From Dehalococcoidales bacterium (GTDB lineage Bacteria > Chloroflexota > Dehalococcoidia > Dehalococcoidales > UBA3254), in contig JAFGOB010000076.1 in NCBI GenBank assembly GCA_016926695.1, forward strand, positions 1 through 25,293: 25,293 nt of DNA, given 5' to 3'. Each line of letters begins with the position of its first letter. Within the stretch, counting starts at the first letter, position 1. Shown piece after piece: positions 1 through 7,845 of this stretch. The notes beneath the pieces were generated by a model. That model was given only the letters and a program-made list of their open reading frames with translations. It did not search any database and had not been told where the DNA came from. The position numbers were made by a program, and so were the translations under genes.

Positions 1-63
1 ACCATCCGATCAAGTCATCTTTTTGAACTGCCTACACGGTCACTAACCCCAAACTGGATACGG

Positions 64-183
64 TCATAGAGTGCGAGCGTCAACAGTCTGCGCTTCTACA
101 GATATACCAGGGATAGTTATTGCTGTTATTGTGGAGACTATTACAAATAAAATTCCCAACAATTTCTTATACAGACTAAACAA
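64..183 (-). pseudogene. Short secreted-protein ORF (39 aa), probably a truncated remnant
   Basis: A TTG codon at 183-181 is preceded on the minus strand by a strong ribosome binding site (GGAGGT, with about 7 bases between). It opens a 39-residue ORF with a classical signal peptide: basic start (FSLYKK), hydrophobic core (LLGILFVIVSTITAITI) and a likely cleavage site after SVEA. It stops only about ten residues past that site. A one-base shift near the stop would continue the reading as LYDRIQFGVSDRVGSSKR before another stop. This suggests a frameshifted N-terminus of a longer exported protein, though a genuine secreted micropeptide is possible. It lies 30 bases downstream of the lipoprotein gene on the same strand, so the two may share a transcript. 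Confidence 0.4.
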
Positions 184-213
184 TTTATCAACCTCCAATT
201 AACTTAGGCATTT

Positions 214-1221
214 TTACTGTTTCCAGCCGAAGTAGCTCAGTTTTTTAGAAACATGCAACTCTAAATTGTCGCCTAATATATGTTGCCCGTTGACTGTATA
301 ATTGTATTGGACTGGATAATTATTCCCAACATAAATCTTCCAATCCCCTTCTTCAGGGAACTTGATAACGGCGGAAAACTGATTAGCGCCTTTTCTCAAA
401 TCTCCTACCCAGTTCAATTCTCCTTCAACTAATAGGCGATCTCCTGATACTCTTGTTGTTTTGTTGCCACTCGTTCTTTTTGAGAAAGTAATTTGAGCCG
501 GAAAATCAGATAAATCATCATAGAAGGAATGAATATTACAGGTCAGTATGACTTCTTCTCCTGGCTTGGGAGCTTTAGAGATATCCAGTATCATGATTAC
601 CGGTTGAAATTCATTTAAGCCCAGTGTTCGCCCTCCTCCTTGTCCATAGCCGTAATAACCCAGGTAAGCCAGGGGACTTGAGTAAAACTCTCTGGTGCCG
701 GTTATTGCCGCTGCATCTTTGCTGACCGCTACACGTATTTGGGTTTCTAAAGATTCCTGCCAGTCTTCCCCGGTGAAATAACCGGTAATGGCCCATACAC
801 CCTCTCTGGGAAGCTGGATTGTGCTGTGCAATTCAATTGTCTCACCAGCCTTCATTGAATCCTGCCAACTTGTATCGCCACCAATCCTCACTTCATCTGG
901 AGAAACCGGCACTGCCGTTTCTGCCTCGGAAAAACTACCGTGAATATTCGCCCAGGTGAATTCTAACCAGAGCCGTACATTATCCAAATCCTTAGGAGCT
1001 ATTTGAAAAGTCGGATGGCATATATATGGGGCTAAGATAATATCTGCTGTTTTACCCCAAAGAGGAACTTGTGATAGTGTAAGGGTTAATTGTTCAGGAT
1101 CATCACTAGATCCGGAACGTACGATATGTGGCTTGCTGGATTCGGTTTGAAATAAACTGCATCCAGACACACAAAATAGGATTAAGACCAAAAAGACAAT
1201 CGGAACAAACTTCATTTTCAT
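214..1221 (-). CDS. Putative lipoprotein with two beta-rich (Ig-like) halves
   Basis: The 335-residue product begins with a lipoprotein signal peptide: a basic N-terminus, a hydrophobic stretch, and a lipobox V18-S19-G20-C21. It is expected to be lipidated at Cys21 and anchored outside the membrane. The mature part looks beta-rich and contains two similar halves. Around residues 45-155 and 205-300 each half has a G(D/E)xxW segment, a D-x-x-K/R-(A)G turn, and then a P-x-EG-x-W-x-I segment (PREGVWAI and PEEGDWKI). No catalytic motif is visible, so a binding or surface role is the most that can be inferred. The ATG at 1221 has an AGGGG ribosome binding site; a second ATG two codons later is possible. 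The gene is more AT-rich than the rest of the window. I do not recognise a named family. Confidence 0.85.
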   Translation of the reverse strand: MKMKFVPIVFLVLILFCVSGCSLFQTESSKPHIVRSGSSDDPEQLTLTLSQVPLWGKTADIILAPYICHPTFQIAPKDLDNVRLWLEFTWANIHGSFSEAETAVPVSPDEVRIGGDTSWQDSMKAGETIELHSTIQLPREGVWAITGYFTGEDWQESLETQIRVAVSKDAAAITGTREFYSSPLAYLGYYGYGQGGGRTLGLNEFQPVIMILDISKAPKPGEEVILTCNIHSFYDDLSDFPAQITFSKRTSGNKTTRVSGDRLLVEGELNWVGDLRKGANQFSAVIKFPEEGDWKIYVGNNYPVQYNYTVNGQHILGDNLELHVSKKLSYFGWKQ

Positions 1222-1455
1222 ACCTTTGTCCCCTATCTCAAGCTGAATACAAATGTTCCATTTGTTTAATTGATATTTATTATTGCGGCGATATATGTTA
1301 ATAGAGCTTACAGGATAATTTAACAGTAATATTATAGCGATATTTTTCCATATAAAGTATTGTTTGTCAATAGTATAACTAAAGATCAGATATCATGTGA
1401 ATATACATATATATTGAGACTGTAATACGATTGAACATTATCACTCCCCTCCCCA

Positions 1456-1474
1456 GGCACGGCATCGCCGTGCC
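1456..1474. repeat. Small perfect palindromic hairpin
   Basis: GGCACGGC-ATC-GCCGTGCC is an 8-bp stem with a 3-base loop, followed by GCTAC. It resembles short palindromic intergenic elements that end in a C(C)CTAC-like tail; another member-like sequence lies at 1673-1694. There is no T tract, so it is not a typical terminator. Confidence 0.6.
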
Positions 1475-1530
1475 GCTACGAGATCGTTTTCAGACTTTAT
1501 AGTAACACTGGCAGGAGATATGGACGATTG

Positions 1531-1622
1531 TTTCGTATTTAGTATTTCGAGTTTATCCCGGTTGGTTATTGTCTTCTGGTTATTGTTTATTGTTTGTATC
1601 TTGTCCCTTGTATCTTGTTTTT
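1531..1622. repeat. Low-complexity T-rich stretch
   Basis: The segment is built of recurring short words (TATTTAGTATTT, GGTTATTGT, GTTTATTGTTTGTATCTTG, CTTGTATCTTG). It has the look of degenerate low-complexity intergenic filler and gives no convincing ORF. Confidence 0.45.
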
Positions 1623-1672
1623 TCACATCTTTCCCCTATTCTCTGTTACTACAACCCCCTTCAACCCCTGGC

Positions 1673-1694
1673 GGGCGGGTTAAAAACCGCGCCC
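1673..1694. repeat. Imperfect palindrome, GGGCGGGTT / AACCGCGCCC
   Basis: GGGCGGGTT pairs with AACCGCGCCC across an AAA loop, with one bulged base, and is followed by CTACC. Shape and trailing CTAC match the hairpin at 1456-1474, suggesting the same class of short intergenic palindrome. Confidence 0.45.
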
Positions 1695-1864
1695 CTACCT
1701 TTGGGTTGATCATCTGATTACCCGTACAAGTACTTTTCCGGGTGGTTCAGTCACTAACATCCTGGCTCATTTTCATTAACGGGTCTGCTCAATATATATT
1801 GGAGTGGCCGTTCCATCGAGTCATTATATCCACCAGTTTTCCCAATCCGGCTATCCCTTTTCTC

Positions 1865-1921
1865 GAAACTCATAACTCATCACTCAAAACTTGAAACTCG
1901 ACACTCGAAACTTGAAACTCA
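1865..1921. repeat. Degenerate short tandem repeat of AACTC-type words
   Basis: The stretch repeats variants of (C/T)(T/G)(G/A)AAACTC and (A)CACTC. The 10-mer CTTGAAACTC occurs identically at 1890-1899 and 1911-1920, a 21-base period. No coding function is seen. Confidence 0.55.
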
Positions 1922-2320
1922 TAAAAAGGTGCCACCTAACGCTTTACAATAGTAGAACATGTGTGCTATAGTATACCCCGGCTGTTTATAATCTGCGGCG
2001 ATAGGCCTTCTTCAACCGGTGAAAAGGCCGGGCTATTTAAAAAAGTAATTTTTGCGAAAACGAATCCATTGAACCTGAAAAGCTTTGTCCTCCCGGCTGG
2101 CATCTGTACCTTAACAACTGAATACTTCATCCCCGGACTGCTCCGCAGTTGATTTGCTCTGTATATGCTGGCAAGACTGGCGTTACTAAAAAAAAGTATA
2201 TTGATTTGTTGGTGACTATCCAGCATACATAAAAAAACAGGAAAAGGCAGCAGCCAAATGCCAAATGCAGACAGGAGGCGGGGTATTATAACCTGTGCAG
2301 CGCAGCACCGGATCTTAACG

Positions 2321-3658
2321 CTATTTCAAGACGACCCTGAACTCCCACGGCCCCGCCCATTCCGCGACGGCATCAATCACCAGGACGATCTCTTCGGCTT
2401 CAGCCGCAGCGGTGGATGGAATAGCCCAGGTATGTCTCATGCCCTCGGCGTAGTATTCCACGAATGAGGGGCCGGTCTGTTCGAACCAGTTGCCGTCAAT
2501 CGAGTACCTGGCCTGCAAGCTGTAGTCCTCAGAGGCAAAGAGGCCGGAAGAGTCTTCCTGTAAAGTGTAGCCCGGCGGAGGGCTGATGAAAGCCGTGACG
2601 GCTGTTCCGCCGGAGGTAATTTCGATTAGCTCCAGGGTTACCGTGATGCCGTTAACGGTCAATGAAGGGTCTGAACCTTCCGGTATGACATTACCGCCGG
2701 CGCCGGAGGATGAAGGGAGTATCTCGAAATAGACCGGTCCGGCCAGTGACAGGGGTACGGATATTCCCTGGTGGTAGACCTCTTCCATTTCGAGGTAGTA
2801 GCTTCCGGGGGCAGCACTGCGGCCTTTGTCGTCCTTCTGGTCCCAGGTGATGACGTACGAAACGCTCTGTCCGGGACCGATACTCCGTGCTATCTTACCC
2901 GCGTTAACGGTATAGACAGGCTGTCCGGTAGCGGTATCCATCAGGCTCAGAGATGGCGGGAAGTCCTCCAGGATTACGGTCCGGTCCGTGTTATTTTTCA
3001 GGTCTACCTCTATCACTACCTGCTCTCCGGGCAGATAGGAGGCCTTGTCCGTGGCGGCGCTGGGTTGCAGCCAGATGTAAACCGCCGGAGGGACGGCTGT
3101 TGGAGCCGGTACGGCCGTGGCCGCGGGGGCGGTCTCAGGCGCGGTAACGATGGCCGGAGTAACCACAGGGTACGGCGTGGGAACAATAGTAGCGGGTACC
3201 GCGGTACCCGCGGGCGCCGCGGCCGTGGTGGACGGGGCGGGCGTGGTCATAACGGGCCCGGTCCATTGAGCCGGCGGAGTCGGGGCTGGCGCCTGTAGTA
3301 CCTGTTCGGAGGGAGAGGGCCTCAAAAGGGCGGCCCATAATATACCGCCTATTATGAAGATAAGCGCCGCTGCGGCTACTGCCTGGAAGGCCGGCGTCCG
3401 GGGGATCAGCCGCTGAAACCAGTTCAGCCCCGCTGCGCGGGAGGACTCCTTTTCCGCCAGTCTCTGAAGCAGTACGGCTTTCAGCCCGGAGGCGAACCGG
3501 GGGGATGGACTTACGCGCAGACCGATCATCTTTTGAGCGAAGTCCAGAGTGGATTTGAGGTCGTCGCTCATCGCCAGGTCTTGACTGGCTTCCTTACCGG
3601 CCAGCAGAAGGTCGAGCTGTTCTGAAAACCATTTTTCTTCTGTGAAATCCCTACCCAT
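2321..3658 (-). CDS. Membrane-anchored anti-sigma-factor-like protein with proline-rich linker and beta-domains
   Basis: The 445-residue protein is co-encoded with the ECF sigma factor: its ATG overlaps the sigma stop codon by 8 bases, the usual sign of a sigma/anti-sigma pair. Residues 1-90 are a helical, cytoplasm-facing segment. Residues 91-112 form one transmembrane helix. About 113-190 is a linker rich in Pro, Ala, Thr and Val. From about 195 to 290 there is a beta-domain with a YLPGEQVVIEVDLKNN core and GPGQSVSYVITWDQ, which resembles the BsuPI-type Ig-like fold. A second beta-region runs to the C-terminus and ends WAGPWEFRVVLK. No CxxC/HxxxC zinc anti-sigma motif is visible, so the anti-sigma role rests on context and topology. 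The extracytoplasmic part would be the sensing portion. Confidence 0.8.
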   Translation of the reverse strand: MGRDFTEEKWFSEQLDLLLAGKEASQDLAMSDDLKSTLDFAQKMIGLRVSPSPRFASGLKAVLLQRLAEKESSRAAGLNWFQRLIPRTPAFQAVAAAALIFIIGGILWAALLRPSPSEQVLQAPAPTPPAQWTGPVMTTPAPSTTAAAPAGTAVPATIVPTPYPVVTPAIVTAPETAPAATAVPAPTAVPPAVYIWLQPSAATDKASYLPGEQVVIEVDLKNNTDRTVILEDFPPSLSLMDTATGQPVYTVNAGKIARSIGPGQSVSYVITWDQKDDKGRSAAPGSYYLEMEEVYHQGISVPLSLAGPVYFEILPSSSGAGGNVIPEGSDPSLTVNGITVTLELIEITSGGTAVTAFISPPPGYTLQEDSSGLFASEDYSLQARYSIDGNWFEQTGPSFVEYYAEGMRHTWAIPSTAAAEAEEIVLVIDAVAEWAGPWEFRVVLK

Positions 3659-4250
3659 TTTCCCTCTCCCTGAAATTGTCCCTCAGCTTGCGTACGGCCC
3701 GGAAGACAATGATCCCGACATTGGACTCCGAAAGGTCCATCGTCCTGGCAATTTGCCGGTTGGTCATTTCAGCGCCGAACTTGAGCGAGATTATTTCCCG
3801 TTCAACCGGGGATAGACGGGCTATACAGCGGTTGAGTATCTGTATTTCCTCCGCTCTATCCAGTTCATCTTCAGGCGAATCTCCGGAAGGGATATCAGGT
3901 ACGGGGTCTTCCAGGGGGACCGTCTGCCGTTTCTGGATTTTACGGTAATGATCGGTCAGGGTATTACGGGCTATGGTGAATATCCAGGTTGAAAAGCTGG
4001 CCTTCTCGGCCCGGTAACTTTTAAAATTGGTAAGGGCCTTTTCGAAGATAACGGATGTAATGTCCTCCGCCAGATGGTTGTCCGTGATGCGGTAACTGAC
4101 GTAGCGAAAGACCCTGGGTAAATATTCCGCGTAAAAACGGCTGAAGACCTCGGCGGCGCTGTCACCGATTTTTTCCGCTATCTGTGCCTGGGTGAGTATT
4201 ATCAGCAATTCAGACCTCGATACTGTTTTTACCCTTCTAATTATACGCAA
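3651..4250 (-). CDS. ECF-family RNA polymerase sigma factor (sigma-70 regions 2 and 4)
   Basis: The 199-residue protein has the two-domain ECF layout. Region 2 spans about 36-104, with a -10-recognition helix around FSTWIFTIARNTLTDHYRK. After an acidic linker (VPDIPSGDSPEDEL), region 4 spans about 136-192, with a helix-turn-helix MTNRQIARTMDLSESNVG for -35 recognition. It would direct RNA polymerase to a small regulon and is presumably held inactive by the overlapping downstream membrane protein. The start is uncertain: the longest frame begins with TTG at 4250 without a clear ribosome binding site, and a TTG at 4208 is preceded by AGG. The gene is divergent from dprA, with under 100 bases between them. 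The target promoters are not evident. Confidence 0.9.
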   Translation of the reverse strand: MRIIRRVKTVSRSELLIILTQAQIAEKIGDSAAEVFSRFYAEYLPRVFRYVSYRITDNHLAEDITSVIFEKALTNFKSYRAEKASFSTWIFTIARNTLTDHYRKIQKRQTVPLEDPVPDIPSGDSPEDELDRAEEIQILNRCIARLSPVEREIISLKFGAEMTNRQIARTMDLSESNVGIIVFRAVRKLRDNFRERENG

Positions 4251-4296
4251 AAAGTGATTGAGTATTACATAGGTTTTTATCCGTTTTACGATTTAT

Positions 4297-4326
4297 TTAT
4301 CACATTCGGTCTATTTGTGTTACAAT
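4297..4326 (+). promoter_or_regulatory. Possible dprA promoter
   Basis: TTATCA at 4297-4302 and TACAAT at 4321-4326 are separated by 18 bases. Transcription would begin about 6-12 bases after the -10 box, almost at the ATG at 4339. No ribosome binding site precedes that ATG, so a leaderless or near-leaderless mRNA fits. The match to consensus is moderate. Confidence 0.35.
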
Positions 4327-4338
4327 AATAACCTTGTG

Positions 4339-5466
4339 ATGAATGATAAAGAGCTTCAATACTGGGTGGGCTTCAGTTTAATACCCGGCATCGGTCGGGT
4401 GAAGTTTTCACAGCTTGAAAAATATTTCGGGAGGCTGGACAACGCCTGGAAGGCCGGGCCGGCTGATTTAAGGCAGGCGGGGCTGGAGCGGAATATCCTG
4501 AAGTCGATCGCGCTTTTCCGTCCCCGCATTGACCTGGATGCGGAAATGGAGAAGCTGGACAAGCAGGGAGTGAAGGCCTGTACCTGTCACGACAGCCTGT
4601 ATCCCGCCAGGCTGAAGGAGATCTATGACTACCCGCCTGTAATATATGTGAAAGGGGAATTGACCACCCGGGATGAGTGGTGCATCGCGGTGGTGGGTAC
4701 GCGCAGGGCCACGATTTACGGCCGCCAGGTAGCCCAGGAACTGGCGGCGGACCTGGCCCGCAGCAGCATAACCGTGGTCAGCGGGCTGGCCCGGGGTATA
4801 GATACCGTCGCACACCGGAGTACGCTGGAAGCCGGGGGCAGAACGATAGGCGTCTTCGGCTGCGGTCTGGATGTGATTTATCCCGCTGAAAATGCCTCTC
4901 TGGCCGGGAATATAGTACAGCACGGGGCAATAATCAGCGAATATCCCCTGGGCACCAAACCCAGGCCGGATAATTTCCCCAGGCGTAACCGTATCATGAG
5001 CGGTATGAGCCTGGGAGTACTGGTTATTGAAGCCGATCAGAGCAGCGGCGCTATTATCACCGCACGCATGGCGCTTGAACAGAACCGCGAGGTTTTTGCC
5101 GTTCCGGGCAGCATCCTTTCTCCGGTAAGCCGGGGGACCAATGCCCTGATAAAGGAAGGCGCCAAGCTGGTGCAAAGCTGCGATGATATCCTGGAAGAGC
5201 TAAATCTGACAGCCAGCGTTCACCAGATGGAAATGAAGGAGGCCATTCCCACTTCTGAAACGGAAGAGCTGCTTTTAAAATACCTGACCGCGGAACCGGT
5301 CCACATCGACGGTATTTGCCGGGCCAGCGGGCTGCCTGTTTCCACAGTCAGCAGCAATCTGGCTATAATGGAGTTGAAAGGACTGGTACGTCAGGTCAGC
5401 AGTATGAATTTCGTACTGGCCCGTGAAAATAGACAGGAATATGATGTAAGAGTTAAAGTAGAATAG
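4339..5466 (+). CDS. dprA: DNA-processing protein DprA (Smf)
   Basis: DprA binds incoming single-stranded DNA during natural transformation and loads RecA. The product (375 residues from this ATG) has an N-terminal helix-hairpin-helix-like part (LIPGIGRVKF), then the DprA Rossmann-like domain with VVGTRRATIYGR, VVSGLARGIDTVAH, GCGLDVIYP, ISEYPLGT, FPRRNRIMSG and AVPGSILSPVSRGTN. A winged-helix C-terminus follows (residues about 310-365). The frame is also open to a TTG at 4315, but ATG 4339 gives the normal N-terminus. The topA ATG lies 4 bases past its stop, so the two are co-transcribed. In other bacteria dprA is retained without known competence, so its presence alone does not prove transformability. 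Confidence 0.95.
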   Translation: MNDKELQYWVGFSLIPGIGRVKFSQLEKYFGRLDNAWKAGPADLRQAGLERNILKSIALFRPRIDLDAEMEKLDKQGVKACTCHDSLYPARLKEIYDYPPVIYVKGELTTRDEWCIAVVGTRRATIYGRQVAQELAADLARSSITVVSGLARGIDTVAHRSTLEAGGRTIGVFGCGLDVIYPAENASLAGNIVQHGAIISEYPLGTKPRPDNFPRRNRIMSGMSLGVLVIEADQSSGAIITARMALEQNREVFAVPGSILSPVSRGTNALIKEGAKLVQSCDDILEELNLTASVHQMEMKEAIPTSETEELLLKYLTAEPVHIDGICRASGLPVSTVSSNLAIMELKGLVRQVSSMNFVLARENRQEYDVRVKVE

Positions 5467-5470
5467 CATT

Positions 5471-7654
5471 ATGAAAGAAAAAGTTGTAATAGTTGAATCG
5501 CCGGCCAAAGCCAGGACACTGGAGAAGATCCTGGGAAAGGGCTACAGCCTGAAAGCCTCGCTGGGGCATATCCGTGACCTTCCCAAGAGTCAGATCGGTG
5601 TAGATATAGAAAAAGGATTCGTTCCCAGGTATGTCGTACCCACGGACAAGAAAAAGATCGTGACTGATCTCAAGTCAGCCGTTAAAGATGCTTCCGCGGT
5701 CTACCTGGCGACCGATCCCGACCGGGAAGGCGAGGCCATTTCCTGGCATCTTTCCGAGGTGATCAACGGCCATGCCGGCAACATTCCATACCGCAGGGTA
5801 GTCTTCCATGAAATAACCGATGAGGCTATTCGTGAGGCCTTTAAACATCCCCGTGAGATCGATATGCAGATGGTCAACGCGCAGCAGGCCCGCCGAATAC
5901 TGGACAGGCTGGTGGGTTACAAGATCAGCCCCCTTCTCTGGCGCAAGGTCAAGCGCGGCCTGTCTGCCGGCAGGGTCCAGTCGGTGGCGGTCAGGATTAT
6001 CGTTGATAGGGAAAGAGAGATAAAGGAATTTATCCCCGTTGAATACTGGAGCATCGAGGCTGAACTCAAAAAAAGCAGTGAAACCGGCGCGAAAGCTTCT
6101 TTCCGGGCGGGACTGGTAGGACTGCTGGACGGCACCAAGATTGAAATCCATAATGAGACCGAGGCCGAAAGCCTGAAAGCGAACCTGGAAAAGTCCCAGT
6201 ACCATGTTCATAAGGTTACTACCAAACAGGTCTCCCGCGCTCCCGCTCCGCCTTTTATTACCAGCACCTTGCAGCAGGAGGCCTGGAGGCATCTGCGTTT
6301 TTCAGCCAGCCGGACGATGACCGTAGCCCAGCAGTTATATGAAGGTCTGCCGCTGGGCAGCGAGGGCAATGTCGGTCTTATCACCTATATGCGTACCGAT
6401 TCCACCCACATAGCCGCTTCGGCTCTGAACGAGACGCGTGAGTATATCAATGAGAAATTCGGCGAGAAGTTCCTGCCTGCTAAACCGCGGGTTTTTGCCA
6501 GGACATCCAAAAATGCCCAGGAAGCACATGAAGCTATACGTCCGACCCGCTCTCACCGGGAGCCGGCCATGGTCAAACAATATCTCAATGATGCCCAGTT
6601 CAAACTTTATGAGCTGATCTGGAAGCGTATGGTGGCCAGCCAGATGGCAAACGCGCTGTTTGAGAATACCCAGGTGGATATCGATGCCCGCTGCCCGAAG
6701 CCCCGCGGCAGCTACCTTTTACGCACCGGCACCACCAGGATGCAGTTTGCCGGTTTTACCACGCTTTACACCGAAGGCCGCGACGAAGATGACAAAGAGG
6801 ATCAAAAGGACCTGGCCCTGCCCAACCTGGCAAAGGGCGATCTTCTGGCGTTGCTGAAGCTGATGGCCGAACAGCACTTTACTCAGCCGCCTCCCCGCTA
6901 CACCGAAGCTACTCTTATCAAGGCGCTAGAACAAAAAGGCATCGGACGTCCCAGCACCTATGCCCCCATTCTTACCACTATCCAGGACAGGGAGTATGTA
7001 ACCAAGGCCAAGGGAGTATTCCAGCCGACCGAGCTGGGTTTCGTGGTAAATGATTTGTTGACCCAGAGCTTCCCGGACCTGATGAATATCGAGTTCACCG
7101 CCCGCATGGAAGAAGAGCTGGACGAGATCGCCCAAAAGAAAAAGGACTGGGTTAAGGTTGTTAAGGATTTCTATACCCCCATGGAAAAGGACCTGGAGCA
7201 GGCCCATGAGAATGTGGAAAGAGTCAAGCTCAGCGAAGAGATAACCGATGAGAAATGTCCCAAGTGCGGAAAACCCATGGCTGTCAAGAGCGGGCGTTTC
7301 GGGAAATTCCTGGCCTGCACCGGCTATCCCGAGTGTAAAAGCACTAAGCCTTTCCAGATCAAGACGGGTGCGAAATGCCCCGAATGCGGAAAGGATCTGG
7401 TACAGCGGATCAGCAAGAAAAAGAAACGCTTTTACGGCTGCAGCGGTTACCCTGAATGTACTTTTGCCACCTTTATGCAGCCCGTACCCAAACCCTGCCC
7501 TGAATGCGGCGGCTTGATGGTAGAGCAAAAGAATAAGATGGTGAAATGCACCAAGTGCAGTCACAAAGAGAAGGCGGAAGAGGAAACAGCGGCCGCCACA
7601 GTGGCCGCCACTGCGGCGGAAGCATCCGCGGTAACAGCCGCGAAAACAGCCTGA
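5471..7654 (+). CDS. topA: Type IA DNA topoisomerase I
   Basis: The enzyme relaxes negative supercoils by transient single-strand cleavage. The 727-residue protein begins with the TOPRIM domain: the catalytic acid is E9 in VIVESPAKA, and the metal-binding D-x-D-x-E is D82, D84, E86 in ATDPDREGE. The active-site tyrosine is Y306 in LITYMRTDS, followed by R308. RPTR and GIGRPSTYAPI, both typical of the family, are present. The C-terminus has three zinc-finger modules: C596/C599/C616/C622, C636/C639/C657/C663 and C676/C679/C693/C696. It ends in an alanine-rich tail of about 25 residues. It sits 4 bases after dprA. The dprA-topA-xerC order is known from Firmicutes, where trmFO normally sits between topA and xerC. 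Confidence 0.98.
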   Translation: MKEKVVIVESPAKARTLEKILGKGYSLKASLGHIRDLPKSQIGVDIEKGFVPRYVVPTDKKKIVTDLKSAVKDASAVYLATDPDREGEAISWHLSEVINGHAGNIPYRRVVFHEITDEAIREAFKHPREIDMQMVNAQQARRILDRLVGYKISPLLWRKVKRGLSAGRVQSVAVRIIVDREREIKEFIPVEYWSIEAELKKSSETGAKASFRAGLVGLLDGTKIEIHNETEAESLKANLEKSQYHVHKVTTKQVSRAPAPPFITSTLQQEAWRHLRFSASRTMTVAQQLYEGLPLGSEGNVGLITYMRTDSTHIAASALNETREYINEKFGEKFLPAKPRVFARTSKNAQEAHEAIRPTRSHREPAMVKQYLNDAQFKLYELIWKRMVASQMANALFENTQVDIDARCPKPRGSYLLRTGTTRMQFAGFTTLYTEGRDEDDKEDQKDLALPNLAKGDLLALLKLMAEQHFTQPPPRYTEATLIKALEQKGIGRPSTYAPILTTIQDREYVTKAKGVFQPTELGFVVNDLLTQSFPDLMNIEFTARMEEELDEIAQKKKDWVKVVKDFYTPMEKDLEQAHENVERVKLSEEITDEKCPKCGKPMAVKSGRFGKFLACTGYPECKSTKPFQIKTGAKCPECGKDLVQRISKKKKRFYGCSGYPECTFATFMQPVPKPCPECGGLMVEQKNKMVKCTKCSHKEKAEEETAAATVAATAAEASAVTAAKTA

Positions 7655-7744
7655 TACCGGGCAGGAATGCGCCGGTTAAAACTTAAGAATTTTATACTGA
7701 TAGTCTTATAACAGGTTGGCCTGCCGAGCGGGTAATGCCCTGTT

Positions 7745-7813
7745 AGCCGGAAGCCGGCTCCTGCGTTGCCTCGTACGGCCTGCCGGTGGTCCGGTCTTCA
7801 CACGGACTTTTAT
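7745..7813 (+). terminator. Hairpins between topA and xerC, possible weak terminator
   Basis: AGCCGG-AAG-CCGGCT (7745-7759) is a perfect 6-bp hairpin. Downstream, GTCCG (7789-7793) pairs with CGGAC (7803-7807) and is followed by TTTT. Either could attenuate readthrough from topA. The stems are short, so the call is tentative. Confidence 0.3.
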
Positions 7814-7845
7814 GAGATTATCGGTACGTTCACCGAGGACTCAAA

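Larger units (their letters stand above)
1222..2320. other. 1.1-kb intergenic region with no convincing gene
   Basis: No credible coding sequence is seen. The part next to the lipoprotein (1240-1440) is very AT-rich and probably holds its promoter: on the minus strand there is a TTGACA at 1370-1365 and a TATAAT at 1336-1331, but they are 28 bases apart, so no clean pair can be assigned. From about 1440 to 1930 the sequence is repeat-like, with two hairpins and two low-complexity stretches listed separately. Between 1961 and 2226 both strands are open for 60-86 codons, which I read as chance. Confidence 0.6.

Noticed and set aside
1865..1921. CRISPR array
   Set aside because: The repeated words are 5-10 bases, degenerate and without spacers of constant size; no cas genes are present.
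1961..2226. Open frames on both strands (63 and 86 codons)
   Set aside because: They overlap each other, lack ribosome binding sites and show no domain; chance opening in non-coding DNA is more likely.
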